DNA from: an uncultured Pseudomonadota bacterium
Lineage (GTDB): Bacteria > Pseudomonadota > Gammaproteobacteria > Methylococcales > Methylomonadaceae
Reading direction: 5' to 3'
Assembly: GCA_903931355.1 (NCBI GenBank)
Contig: CAIZCB010000294.1
Span: forward strand, 1-8,296
Length of the DNA stretch: 8,296 nt
Shown: one piece after another, positions 1-6,351 of the stretch
Layout: each line of letters opens with the position of its first letter
How positions within the stretch are numbered: position 1 is the first letter of the stretch
Notes under the pieces: generated by a model
What the model was told of the DNA's origin: nothing
The model's database searches: none
The model's input: the letters and a program-made list of their open reading frames with translations, nothing else
Translations under genes and position numbers: made by a program

Positions 1-18
1 AATAAAAATCATATCCAT

Positions 19-24
19 TATAAT
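19..24 (+). promoter_or_regulatory. Probable -10 element of the efp promoter
   Basis: A perfect TATAAT lies 32 bases before the efp ATG, which would place transcription start near position 31 and give a short leader of about 26 nt. The matching -35 hexamer would fall at or beyond the left edge of the window, so only half of the promoter can be judged. The call rests on the exact consensus match and sensible spacing to the gene. Confidence 0.5.
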
Positions 25-56
25 CGCCAGACTATTGTTTGTTTCACGAGGAAAAA

Positions 57-626
57 ATGGCGATTTATAGCACCAACGAATTTAAGGGCGGTTTAAAGAT
101 TATGCTGGACAACGACCCTTGTTCAATCATTGAGAACGAGTTTGTCAAACCCGGCAAAGGCCAAGCCTTTAATCGCGTTAGAATCAGAAACCTGAAAACT
201 GGTCGCGTGATTGAGCGTACTTTTAAATCAGGCGAGAGCGTAGAAGGTGCGGACGTTGTTGATCGCGAAATGCAATATTTGTACAGCGACGGCGAGTTCT
301 GGCATTTCATGGTGCCTGATACCTGTGAACAATATGAAGCGGATAAAAATGCCGTTTCAGAAGCGATTAAATGGTTAAAAGAGCAAGATATTTGCACCAT
401 GACCTTATGGAATGATTCGCCTTTATCTGTAACACCACCTAACTTTGTCGAATTGTCTATCACCGAAACCGACCCAGGTTTAAAAGGTGATACCTCTGGC
501 GGCGGCGGTAAACCAGCAACTTTAGAAACTGGCGCTGTGGTTCGTGTACCGTTGTTTGTTCAAATTGGCGAAATGATTAAAGTTGACACCCGTACCGGTG
601 AATACGTTTCTCGCGTTAAAGAATAA
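57..626 (+). CDS. efp: Elongation factor P (EF-P)
   Basis: EF-P binds ribosomes stalled at consecutive prolines, next to the peptidyl-tRNA, and promotes peptide bond formation. The 189-residue product matches the normal family length (about 188 in E. coli). The N-terminal KOW-like domain contains the loop [10 protein letters not shown] (residues 29-38), with Lys34 at the tip as the site of beta-lysylation. The middle and C-terminal OB-type domains carry the family signatures [19 protein letters not shown] and GEYVSRVK. I chose the ATG at 57 rather than the in-frame ATG at 39: residues from MAIYSTNEF onward align with known EF-P, and a good Shine-Dalgarno (ACGAGG, 46-51) sits 5 nt upstream. 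The stop codon is immediately followed by the GTG of epmA, so the two are almost certainly one transcript, and the presence of Lys34 with epmA fits the beta-lysine modification route. Confidence 0.98.
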   Translation: MAIYSTNEFKGGLKIMLDNDPCSIIENEFVKPGKGQAFNRVRIRNLKTGRVIERTFKSGESVEGADVVDREMQYLYSDGEFWHFMVPDTCEQYEADKNAVSEAIKWLKEQDICTMTLWNDSPLSVTPPNFVELSITETDPGLKGDTSGGGGKPATLETGAVVRVPLFVQIGEMIKVDTRTGEYVSRVKE

Positions 627-1598
627 GTGACTAAGCGTTGGCAACCGATTGCTGATTGGCAGCATTTGCGTTTACGGGCGCAAATGCTCAACCAGATTCG
701 CCAGTTTTTTGCCGAACGCGATGTATTAGAAGTTGAAACCCCGCTGTTGTGCAGTGCTACAGGCACGGATCCGCAGCTGGATTTCTTCTCTAGCCAGTTT
801 AGTTACCCCCCGCAAAATCCAACGCTCTACCTACAAACCTCGCCCGAATTTGCCATGAAACGGCTATTGGCGGCAGGTTCCGGCAGTATTTATCAAATCT
901 GCAAAGCCTTCAGAAACGGCGAAAGCGGTCGCAGTCATAATCCTGAATTCACTATTTTGGAATGGTATCGAGTCGGCTACGATTTGCCGCAGTTAATGGC
1001 CGAAGTCGCTGAATTATTACAGCAAGTATTGCCAGAACAACTCGGCGTGATTGAAATTAGCTATCAGCAAATTTTTCAACAAATCACTGGCTTAGATGCT
1101 TTGGCATTTAATCTTAAGGCTTATCAAACTTACGCCCTCACACAAGGCTTAGTCGATGCCGCGCATTTATGTGGCGATGATCATGCTTTATGGCTCGACT
1201 TTCTATTTAGCCACTGCGTACAAACCGCACTCACTCCCGCCACGATTTGGTTAATTCACAGCTACCCCGCGATTCAATCATCGCTGGCGCGATTAAATAG
1301 CCAAGATCCAAGAATTGCCGAACGCTTTGAAGTGTTAATTAACGGTATGGAATTAGGTAACGGCTTTTATGAATTAGCCGATGCCGAAGAACAATCCGCG
1401 CGATTTGATCAAGAAATCGCCTATCGCCAACAACATGGCTTAGCTACTGTCGCCAAAGATCAATTATTGATTGACGCGCTTGCCGCTGGCTTGCCGGATT
1501 GTAGTGGGATTGCGATAGGGATAGATCGTTTGTTAATGATAGCTAGTGGTAGTAAAACTATTGATCAGGTTTTAGCGTTTCCTTTGCAAAATGCTTAG
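627..1598 (+). CDS. epmA: EF-P--(R)-beta-lysine ligase EpmA (GenX/PoxA/YjeA)
   Basis: EpmA is a stand-alone paralogue of the class II lysyl-tRNA synthetase catalytic domain. It activates (R)-beta-lysine with ATP and transfers it to Lys34 of EF-P instead of to tRNA. The product is 323 residues (E. coli about 325) and lacks the anticodon-binding domain of LysS. Visible class II elements are the motif 1 region around residues 25-45 (FFAERDVLEVETPLL), motif 2 at 95-115 (FRNGESGR then HNPEFTILEWYR) and motif 3 at 294-304 (GIAIGIDRLLM). The GTG start directly abuts the efp stop with no clear Shine-Dalgarno of its own, which suggests translational coupling. The next in-frame ATG (residue 20) would remove conserved N-terminal sequence. 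The gene for EpmB, the lysine 2,3-aminomutase that supplies beta-lysine, is not in this window. The gene converges with the histidine kinase gene, 13 bp apart. Confidence 0.96.
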   Translation: MTKRWQPIADWQHLRLRAQMLNQIRQFFAERDVLEVETPLLCSATGTDPQLDFFSSQFSYPPQNPTLYLQTSPEFAMKRLLAAGSGSIYQICKAFRNGESGRSHNPEFTILEWYRVGYDLPQLMAEVAELLQQVLPEQLGVIEISYQQIFQQITGLDALAFNLKAYQTYALTQGLVDAAHLCGDDHALWLDFLFSHCVQTALTPATIWLIHSYPAIQSSLARLNSQDPRIAERFEVLINGMELGNGFYELADAEEQSARFDQEIAYRQQHGLATVAKDQLLIDALAAGLPDCSGIAIGIDRLLMIASGSKTIDQVLAFPLQNA

Positions 1599-1627
1599 TA
1601 AATCGCCAGCGCTAGGCGACTGCTAAG
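1594..1627. terminator. Possible hairpin between convergent epmA and kinase genes
   Basis: An interrupted stem spans both stop codons: outer arms CTTAG (1594-1598) and CTAAG (1623-1627), inner arms TCGCC (1603-1607) and GGCGA (1615-1619), with AGCGCTA in the loop. It could terminate or protect transcripts from either side. There is no T-tract on either strand, so it is not a standard intrinsic terminator and the call is weak. Confidence 0.25.
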
Positions 1628-3051
1628 TTCAAAGTCACACTGGCATGACCTGCTGCATCATTCTCTAATTTCAACTGCCCCTGATGATCCTTAACAAAGC
1701 GTTGCACCATGCTTAACCCCAAGCCAGTGCCACCGTCTTTCAAGCTCACAAACGGCCTAATCCCATGTCTGAGAAAATCGCTATCAAAGCCGGGGCCGGT
1801 ATCGCTAACCGTTAACAATAAACGCTGTCCTTCGCGACGGGCAACAATGCTAACAGTGCCGCTACCTGCGCCTATCGCTTGAATCGAATTCAGCAATAAA
1901 TTTAATAACACCTGCCGAAACTCGTTTTCTGGCAAAAATACCTGTAAATCATCCGCCACTTCATAGTTAAAACTAATCGACTCCTGCGCCTGATATTTTA
2001 ATAATCGTAATAACTCCTCTAGCGCCTGTTTAACCTGAATGGTTTGCGATGACACGGTGCTACTCCGCGCCGAAGCCAGCAAATCATTTAGATTACGGGT
2101 TAGACGTTGCACCTCTTGGTAAACCAATTGCAAGCGTTCTGCCAAGTCGCTGTCTTGGCATTCTTGCAGCATATTTTCTAAAGCCAGCTGAATGCTCGCC
2201 AGCGGGTTGCGTAATTCATGAGCAGTGCTGGCGGCAAGTTCCGCCAAGGCGGCAAAACGCTCGGCTTTAGCTAATTGCTGACTTTGTTCTAACAATGCGT
2301 GACTGGTTTGCCTAACGCGCAATTCCAGCGCAGAGGTGTAATTAAGATGTTCTTGTTCCAGTTCAAGCAGTCGCGAAACCAAATGGTTATAACGGTCGAA
2401 GAGGGCGTGTAGCAAAGGGTCGGAAGTTTCCCGTTCAATCGGTTGCATATCACCTTCAGCAAGGCCAGATAACAGGTCTTTCAGCGAATCCAAAGGCTCG
2501 GAAACATTGGTTTTAAAGAAATAGCGACTAATTCCGAATAACAACAACGGCAAAAGAATCGCCAATTGCAGTTCCAAACGGCCATCATCCTCGACATTAA
2601 TCAACAGTTTTTCTTCTTCTTGCGCTTGTTTATCCAGCACTTGGCGGATTAGCTCCAAGGCTTTGGTCAATTGTTGTTGATCGCCTTCAATCGCTTTGGC
2701 AAACACATCCTGCAAATTGCGTAAATCGGCAGACACTTCAAAAGTATGGTTGCTATGGCTTTGTAAGGTTTCGATTAGCTGGTTTTCAATTTCGACAATT
2801 TGGCTTTTATCGGCATCGGTAGTGCCTTTGTGAGCCGAGAGTTTTAATTGCAGATTGAGCAATTCAAAAATAGTTTCTTCCAAATGCCGACCTTGGCCGA
2901 TGTCGGTTTCGATGGTGTGCAGACGTTGATTATTCATCCAAGTGATACGACCAATCGCCACTAATTCGCCGATGACTAATAAGCCAAGCGAAATGGTAAC
3001 GAAGATCACTGGGCGGAATAATAGCTGGCGTAAGGTGGGTTTGGATTTCAT
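1612..3051 (-). CDS. Membrane-bound sensor histidine kinase (HisKA + HATPase_c)
   Basis: This is a 479-residue sensor kinase. A first membrane segment lies at about residues 13-35 and a second at about 161-179, enclosing a 120-residue, mostly helical extracytoplasmic domain with no recognisable ligand fold. A HAMP-like linker and a coiled-coil stretch follow (about 180-265). The H-box is AHELRNPLASIQ, with His278 as the predicted phosphorylated residue. The ATPase domain carries the N-box (NEFRQVLLNLLLNSIQAI), G1 (VSDTGPGF) and G2 (GGTGLGLSMVQRF) motifs, so it looks catalytically complete. The H-box style is like NtrB-type kinases that partner NtrC-family regulators, and one such regulator lies 3.4 kb away on the other strand. 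No response regulator is adjacent. The ATG start is the only one that keeps the first membrane helix, but the bases before it are pyrimidine-rich with no Shine-Dalgarno. The signal sensed is unknown. Confidence 0.92.
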   Translation of the reverse strand: MKSKPTLRQLLFRPVIFVTISLGLLVIGELVAIGRITWMNNQRLHTIETDIGQGRHLEETIFELLNLQLKLSAHKGTTDADKSQIVEIENQLIETLQSHSNHTFEVSADLRNLQDVFAKAIEGDQQQLTKALELIRQVLDKQAQEEEKLLINVEDDGRLELQLAILLPLLLFGISRYFFKTNVSEPLDSLKDLLSGLAEGDMQPIERETSDPLLHALFDRYNHLVSRLLELEQEHLNYTSALELRVRQTSHALLEQSQQLAKAERFAALAELAASTAHELRNPLASIQLALENMLQECQDSDLAERLQLVYQEVQRLTRNLNDLLASARSSTVSSQTIQVKQALEELLRLLKYQAQESISFNYEVADDLQVFLPENEFRQVLLNLLLNSIQAIGAGSGTVSIVARREGQRLLLTVSDTGPGFDSDFLRHGIRPFVSLKDGGTGLGLSMVQRFVKDHQGQLKLENDAAGHASVTLNLAVA

Positions 3052-3058
3052 ATTGGGG
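3034..3058. repeat. 25-bp direct repeat, copy 1 (covers the kinase start codon)
   Basis: This 25-bp stretch, beginning GGTGGGTTTGGATTTCATA, is identical to 3554-3578, exactly 520 bp away. This copy includes the first six codons of the histidine kinase (read on the minus strand) and the seven bases before its ATG. It may mark a duplication made when the intervening segment arrived. Identity was established by direct comparison. Confidence 0.85.
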
Positions 3059-3192
3059 AGGGGAATAAACCAAGTAAATCGTTCCCATACTTCGCAGCAC
3101 TGCTATTAAGTTAAGTGTTTTTCAAGCAGAACGGGGTTACAAACACTGTCTGGCGACAACTTAATGGCCGTGTCGAGCTAAGGATCGATAAA

Positions 3193-3465
3193 TTACGATG
3201 GGAAAAACGACTTTAATACAAGCGACATAACACCGGCAATCAAGATACCTAACATCCAACGATTCAATTTTAATTCGCCATCGAGGCGTTCAAAACGTAC
3301 ATCAATATCACGGCGTAATTCGCTAATATCGCGTTTAGTGACTAAATCTGACTCTCCTTGTGCTTCAGAAAACGCATCAGCAACCGCTTCGGCTTGTGCT
3401 TCTTCAAATCCTGCGGTTCTAAGTTTGCGTACAAATTTATGTGTGTCGAAAGTAATTGCAGCCAT
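3193..3465 (-). CDS. Small coiled-coil, membrane-anchored protein of DUF1640/CCDC90 type
   Basis: The 90-residue product begins MAAITFDTHKFVRKLRTAGF, followed by EEAQAEAVADAF. This is the typical opening of bacterial DUF1640 (CCDC90-like) proteins. The middle (about 37-66) is charged and helical with heptad-like spacing (ELRRDIDVRFERLDGEL). A single hydrophobic segment at about 68-85 (WMLGILIAGVMSLVL) anchors the C-terminus. Family members are often longer, with more coiled coil, so this is a short version. The start at 3465 is preferred over an in-frame ATG at 3507 because AAGGA lies 9 nt upstream and the family resemblance begins there. The gene lies entirely between two copies of a 25-bp direct repeat, so it may have been inserted between vapC and the kinase gene. 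The biochemical function of the bacterial family is not established. Confidence 0.75.
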   Translation of the reverse strand: MAAITFDTHKFVRKLRTAGFEEAQAEAVADAFSEAQGESDLVTKRDISELRRDIDVRFERLDGELKLNRWMLGILIAGVMSLVLKSFFPS

Positions 3466-3553
3466 AGTGTCAAATCCTTGCCTTAAATTTGCTGTCAAGT
3501 TTATCACGCTTGATAGACGCCAGAAACTTTGGCTAATCTTCCTGCGAGAGCAT

Positions 3554-3578
3554 GGTGGGTTTGGATTTCATATTGGGG
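3554..3578. repeat. 25-bp direct repeat, copy 2 (orphan duplicate of the kinase start)
   Basis: This copy is identical to 3034-3058. Here the duplicated kinase codons (MKSKPT on the minus strand from 3571) run into unrelated sequence and reach a stop after 12 codons, so it is a non-functional copy. It lies just 8 bp downstream of the vapC stop codon. Confidence 0.85.
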
Positions 3579-3586
3579 GAGATCAA

Positions 3587-3958
3587 TCAGTGCATAACTT
3601 CTTCGTAGGCAATCAAATGCTCTAATGCCAAAGCAAGCAGGCGCTTATCGCGTGTCCACAATTGTGCATCCATTAATTTGCAAGATGCCAACAAGCAAGC
3701 ATCGATATAGCCAATGCCACGCCCCATCAGTTTCAGCTGATCAATCATGTAGAGCACTTCGCTGTGAGTTGCTACCTTAGCCGATGGTAAAAGTTCCAGC
3801 AATTCGAACACTTGCTGACGATTATTAAAATGACTACAAGCCAGCTCACCTATAACAAAGGTATGTATCAACACCCGCCCATTAATTAAGTGCTCGGACA
3901 AAACTGGCTCACCGTGTCGGAAATGATCAATCCAGACTGACGTATCGACCAAGATCAT
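3587..3958 (-). CDS. vapC: VapC-type PIN-domain ribonuclease toxin
   Basis: VapC toxins are Mg-dependent endoribonucleases, usually cutting tRNA or rRNA, held inactive by the cognate VapB. The 123-residue product is a complete PIN domain. The four expected acidic residues are visible: Asp5 in ILVDTSVWIDHF, Glu38 in VIGELAC, Asp86 in GYIDACLLAS and Asp104 in LWTRDKRL. All catalytic positions are kept, so the toxin is probably active. Its ATG overlaps the vapB stop by 4 nt (ATGA), the standard translationally coupled arrangement. The pair is on the minus strand, upstream of the small coiled-coil gene and the histidine kinase gene. The RNA target cannot be read from the sequence. Confidence 0.93.
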   Translation of the reverse strand: MILVDTSVWIDHFRHGEPVLSEHLINGRVLIHTFVIGELACSHFNNRQQVFELLELLPSAKVATHSEVLYMIDQLKLMGRGIGYIDACLLASCKLMDAQLWTRDKRLLALALEHLIAYEEVMH

Positions 3959-4155
3959 AGGGTTTGGTCGCTTTGGCTGCGTGGGATTTGCTGTAATTCT
4001 GGTTGTGTTCCGCCTAATTTAGCCAAACGCTTAGCACTTTCCCGCTGAATCAAGGCTAACAAAGCCTCTCGTATCAACTGTGAGCGTTCAGTCAAGCCGC
4101 TGATTTGTTGGGCTTGTAACAATAAATCATCATCTAAGGTCAGTGTGGTACGCAT
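3955..4155 (-). CDS. vapB: VapB-type antitoxin (ribbon-helix-helix)
   Basis: This 66-residue antitoxin starts with MRTTLTLDDDLLLQAQQISG, the beta strand and first helix of a ribbon-helix-helix DNA-binding fold, followed by a second helix (ERSQLIREALLALIQRES). The C-terminal tail (about 43-66, GGTQPELQQIPRSQSDQTL) is hydrophilic and likely wraps the toxin. The RHH dimer is expected to bind its own promoter, with VapC as co-repressor. A perfect palindrome at 4180-4195 lies just upstream. AAAGGA provides a Shine-Dalgarno, with the AGGA core 6 nt before the ATG. It overlaps vapC by 4 nt. Confidence 0.92.
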   Translation of the reverse strand: MRTTLTLDDDLLLQAQQISGLTERSQLIREALLALIQRESAKRLAKLGGTQPELQQIPRSQSDQTL

Positions 4156-4168
4156 TGTTTATCCTTTC

Positions 4169-4195
4169 GCATCAAAATATGCATCAAATGATGCA
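4169..4195 (-). promoter_or_regulatory. Likely VapBC autoregulatory operator
   Basis: A perfect inverted repeat, TGCATCA-AA-TGATGCA (4180-4195), ends 25 bp before the vapB start. A further half-site, GCATCAAA (4169-4176), is repeated in direct orientation 12 bp closer to the gene. Palindromes of this kind upstream of RHH antitoxins are typical operators bound by the VapB-VapC complex. Binding is inferred. I could not find a convincing -35/-10 pair around it. Confidence 0.6.
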
Positions 4196-4324
4196 GTATT
4201 TTTCATCGCTTAGCAAATCCTGCAAATCGGTGCGTGTAAATGATCGTTTGGGAGCGTTGCCAAAGACAACGGCTTCTTGGGATTGATTGACTAGCGGTGA
4301 ATCTGCACTACAAATTTTAGACAT
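4184..4324 (-). CDS. Possible 46-codon small ORF between the porin and vapB
   Basis: Read on the minus strand, an ATG at 4324 opens 46 codons (start MSKICSADSPLVNQSQEAVV, end SDEKYCII) and stops inside the vapB operator palindrome. I do not recognise the product. It has no membrane segment, and its composition looks protein-like. The only possible Shine-Dalgarno (GAGG, 9 nt upstream) is in the 3' arm of the porin terminator, so translation would depend on read-through. It could be a real small protein, the remnant of a longer gene, or chance. Confidence 0.25.
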   Translation of the reverse strand: MSKICSADSPLVNQSQEAVVFGNAPKRSFTRTDLQDLLSDEKYCII

Positions 4325-4326
4325 AA

Positions 4327-4367
4327 AAAAACCGCCTCGACCTTGGGGGGTAAACGAGGCGGTTTTT
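4327..4367 (-). terminator. Rho-independent terminator of the porin gene
   Basis: Perfect 13-bp arms (4327-4339 and 4355-4367; core CCGCCTCG/CGAGGCGG) enclose a 15-nt loop. Read on the minus strand, the stem is followed by a run of seven T residues (4331-4325). The stem has A/T tracts on both sides, so it might also work in the plus direction, but the only gene pointing into it is the porin, whose stop codon is about 40 bp upstream. Confidence 0.88.
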
Positions 4368-4408
4368 AGTTTAGGTGAGGCTATCCTTGCCTCTGCGGGA
4401 GGGGTTGA

Positions 4409-6013
4409 TTAGAAATCAACCTGACCGCGCATTTCGAACATGTCTAGGTTGCCACCGTCCCAAGCTTTGCCGCGATTGTTAAAGCCAAGGGCAGCAGATT
4501 GTTGGACATCCAATACATGAATGTAGTTAGCCATGACTTTAAAGTGTGAATGTGGATACCAGTTCACACCAAATTTGGCAGTTGAAGCTTCACCACCATT
4601 AATACCTTTGCTGTTTAAGTTCAGGTAATCATAACCAGCTGCGATTTCCCATGCACCCAAACCACCTTTCATGTCAAAGTTTCTGTTTGGTTTCAAGCGA
4701 TCCCATGCGCCAGTTTTAGCTTTGTAAGCGCGAGATTCGCCTGTTAGGAAGTAACTCATGTAACCATAGTAACCTTGTAATGTCGCGCCATTTACATATT
4801 GAGCGTTGGCCTTATCGGATGAGTTGCTAATATCGGTTTGAAGGTATTCAGCTTGAGCTGAGAATGGGCCGTAGATAAATGCAGACTCAGCACCCATACG
4901 AGTTAAGGTTGAACCATTTGCAATAGTGCCAGTGTTAAGAACATTTGATCTGTCAACATTGCTATTAATCGCCGCGGTGTAAGACATGTTGTTTACACCA
5001 CCACCTAGGTTGTTAGGCATAAATCTTTCGGAGCCTGAAGCACCAATGTGTAAAAATTTGTTTTTATCTTCAAACCAAGGCAAACCAGTTACACGACCGG
5101 TGATTTCCCAACCCATATCGCCCGAACCACTATTACGATTGTTGTTGCCGTCACCAATAATACCCGTTGTAGTACATACGTTATTTGTACAAGCAGCAGT
5201 ACCATTTTTAGATGTCGAATATGCCCAGCCACCACCGACAGGCTCAGTCATCAATGCACCAGCCGCTGTCCAGCGAGCTTCTGACCAAGTTAAGCCCAAA
5301 CCAGTTTTATAAGCATTTGGGTTGTCAGAAAACGAGTTAACTGCCATGTTACGTTCGATAAAGGTAATCCAACGGTTGCTAGTCGCTTCCTCTAAGCTGA
5401 ACGGTTCTTTAAATGAACCGATTTTCACGCCTAGATTACTGAAACCTTTCCAGTTTAAGTATGCGTCAGTGATACCTGCCGTAACAGTACCGTTACCACG
5501 GCTGAAATCGTATTCGAATTTATATTCGTAGTCTTTATAGAAACTACCTTCAACGCCTAAACGAGCACGACGGATGTTTGAACCATCAGCTAATTGATCA
5601 GTGCTAGTTGGTGAGCCGCCAGTTGTTGTGTTGGCATCTTTTACGTTCATTTGTGCGTCAACTTGCATACGACCATTGATCGCCATGTCAAAATTGCCGT
5701 CTTTGCTTTCAAACTTAATACCTTTTTCGTTGATATGTAGTTTGCCTTCTGATGGATCGTTTACGTGCTCGTCCAGCGATTTAATCGCATTGTTTTTCAA
5801 TGCCAAATCTTCTTTGATTTTTTCGATTTCAGCTTTTTGAGCGGCTTGATCTTCAACTTTTTCAAACGCACCTAATAAAACGCGACCTGCGCCTGGTTCA
5901 GCAAAAAGCTGTTGGGTTTTGGTGTCTACGTATAAGTTCATCGCCATTGCGTCAGCGGCAAAGCCAGCACCGATCACCGATGCCATCGCTAAGCTTAGTT
6001 TGGTTAGCTTCAT
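4409..6013 (-). CDS. OprO/OprP-family (phosphate-selective type) outer-membrane porin
   Basis: The 534-residue protein is predicted to be a trimeric beta-barrel channel for anion or phosphate uptake across the outer membrane. A clear signal peptide covers residues 1-24, with likely cleavage after AMA. The mature N-terminus (about 50-85) is a charged helical coiled-coil stretch (EKIKEDLALKNNAIKSLDEHV). The barrel begins around GNFDMAINGRMQVDAQM and shows alternating strands such as RARLGVEGSFYKDYEYKFEYDF and KIGSFKEPFSLEE. It ends in aromatic Phe (MRGQVDF), the usual signal for outer-membrane insertion. GGAG sits 5 nt before the ATG. The promoter carries a PHO box, which independently supports a role in phosphate scavenging. 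A strong terminator follows, so it is a single-gene transcript. Family assignment is good, but actual substrate selectivity cannot be read. Confidence 0.9.
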   Translation of the reverse strand: MKLTKLSLAMASVIGAGFAADAMAMNLYVDTKTQQLFAEPGAGRVLLGAFEKVEDQAAQKAEIEKIKEDLALKNNAIKSLDEHVNDPSEGKLHINEKGIKFESKDGNFDMAINGRMQVDAQMNVKDANTTTGGSPTSTDQLADGSNIRRARLGVEGSFYKDYEYKFEYDFSRGNGTVTAGITDAYLNWKGFSNLGVKIGSFKEPFSLEEATSNRWITFIERNMAVNSFSDNPNAYKTGLGLTWSEARWTAAGALMTEPVGGGWAYSTSKNGTAACTNNVCTTTGIIGDGNNNRNSGSGDMGWEITGRVTGLPWFEDKNKFLHIGASGSERFMPNNLGGGVNNMSYTAAINSNVDRSNVLNTGTIANGSTLTRMGAESAFIYGPFSAQAEYLQTDISNSSDKANAQYVNGATLQGYYGYMSYFLTGESRAYKAKTGAWDRLKPNRNFDMKGGLGAWEIAAGYDYLNLNSKGINGGEASTAKFGVNWYPHSHFKVMANYIHVLDVQQSAALGFNNRGKAWDGGNLDMFEMRGQVDF

Positions 6014-6120
6014 ATTGTCTCCAAAGTGTTTTTAATTAATTCGAAATCAAGCGCTAAAGCGCGGTAGACGACCTTGTCTGATTCACTCACATTTGTGCGT
6101 TTGCCCTTGAGTTGGCGCGA

Positions 6121-6126
6121 ATTGTA
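6121..6126 (-). promoter_or_regulatory. -10 element of the porin promoter
   Basis: On the minus strand this reads TACAAT, one mismatch from TATAAT. It lies exactly 10 bp downstream of the PHO box, the spacing seen in PhoB-activated promoters, where the PHO box replaces the -35 element. Transcription would begin near 6114, giving a leader of about 100 nt. Confidence 0.7.
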
Positions 6127-6136
6127 GGGAGGGAAT

Positions 6137-6154
6137 ATGACAGCTTTGTGACAA
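6137..6154 (-). promoter_or_regulatory. PHO box (PhoB binding site) of the porin promoter
   Basis: On the minus strand the site reads TTGTCAC-AAAG-CTGTCAT, two 7-bp direct repeats separated by 4 bp. This is the layout of the PhoB consensus (CTGTCAT-N4-CTGTCAT), with 12 of 14 repeat bases matching. It is followed at 10 bp by a good -10 element. Phosphorylated PhoB should bind here and recruit sigma-70 RNA polymerase under phosphate limitation. I see only one pair of repeats, not a tandem array. Confidence 0.85.
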
Positions 6155-6256
6155 TGCTAAATTTTTCCAACATTTTCGTTGCTGATTAGCGACAAATGTT
6201 TGTTTTTATCACTATCGGTTTGAACTATTGGTGATTGATGTTTTGTTCTGAGTGTC

Positions 6257-6351
6257 GCGTAGGCACGAATAAGCGCAGCGTTTCGGGCGGGAAGTTTATC
6301 GGCAATCATGAAAGTTTTTACCGGAAACGCTGCGCTTATTTCGGCCTACGC
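6257..6351. repeat. Imperfect inverted repeat, REP/MITE-like
   Basis: Two 28-nt arms (6257-6284 and 6324-6351) are inverted copies with 3 central mismatches, separated by 39 bp. The arms contain the core AATAAGCGCAGCGTTTC and end in GCGTAGGC-type sequence. Short extragenic palindromic repeats with a similar 'taggc...aataagcgcagcg' core are dispersed in many proteobacterial genomes. The lack of coding capacity fits a non-autonomous repeat. Copy number elsewhere cannot be seen here. Confidence 0.75.

Noticed and set aside
39..56. Six-codon N-terminal extension of EF-P from the ATG at 39
   Set aside because: The extension overlaps the Shine-Dalgarno of the ATG at 57 and is absent from the family.
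65..463. 132-codon open frame on the minus strand inside efp
   Set aside because: It is fully covered by efp, which is certain from its conserved sequence, and has no family resemblance or ribosome site.
2049..2270. 73-codon plus-strand frame inside the kinase gene
   Set aside because: It runs antisense to the conserved HisKA region, with no signatures.
3034..3578. Repeats around the coiled-coil gene as a CRISPR or insertion sequence
   Set aside because: There are only two copies, with no regular spacers, no transposase gene and no terminal inverted repeats.
3338..3625. 95-codon plus-strand frame across the small coiled-coil gene and vapC 3' end
   Set aside because: It is antisense to two supported genes, and its Ser/Ala/Cys-rich start is the complement of the coiled-coil codons.
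4986..5840. Three plus-strand frames (4986-5312, 5322-5531, 5601-5840) opposite the porin gene
   Set aside because: They are antisense to a well-supported porin and translate to low-complexity Pro/Ser/Leu-rich sequence with no signatures.
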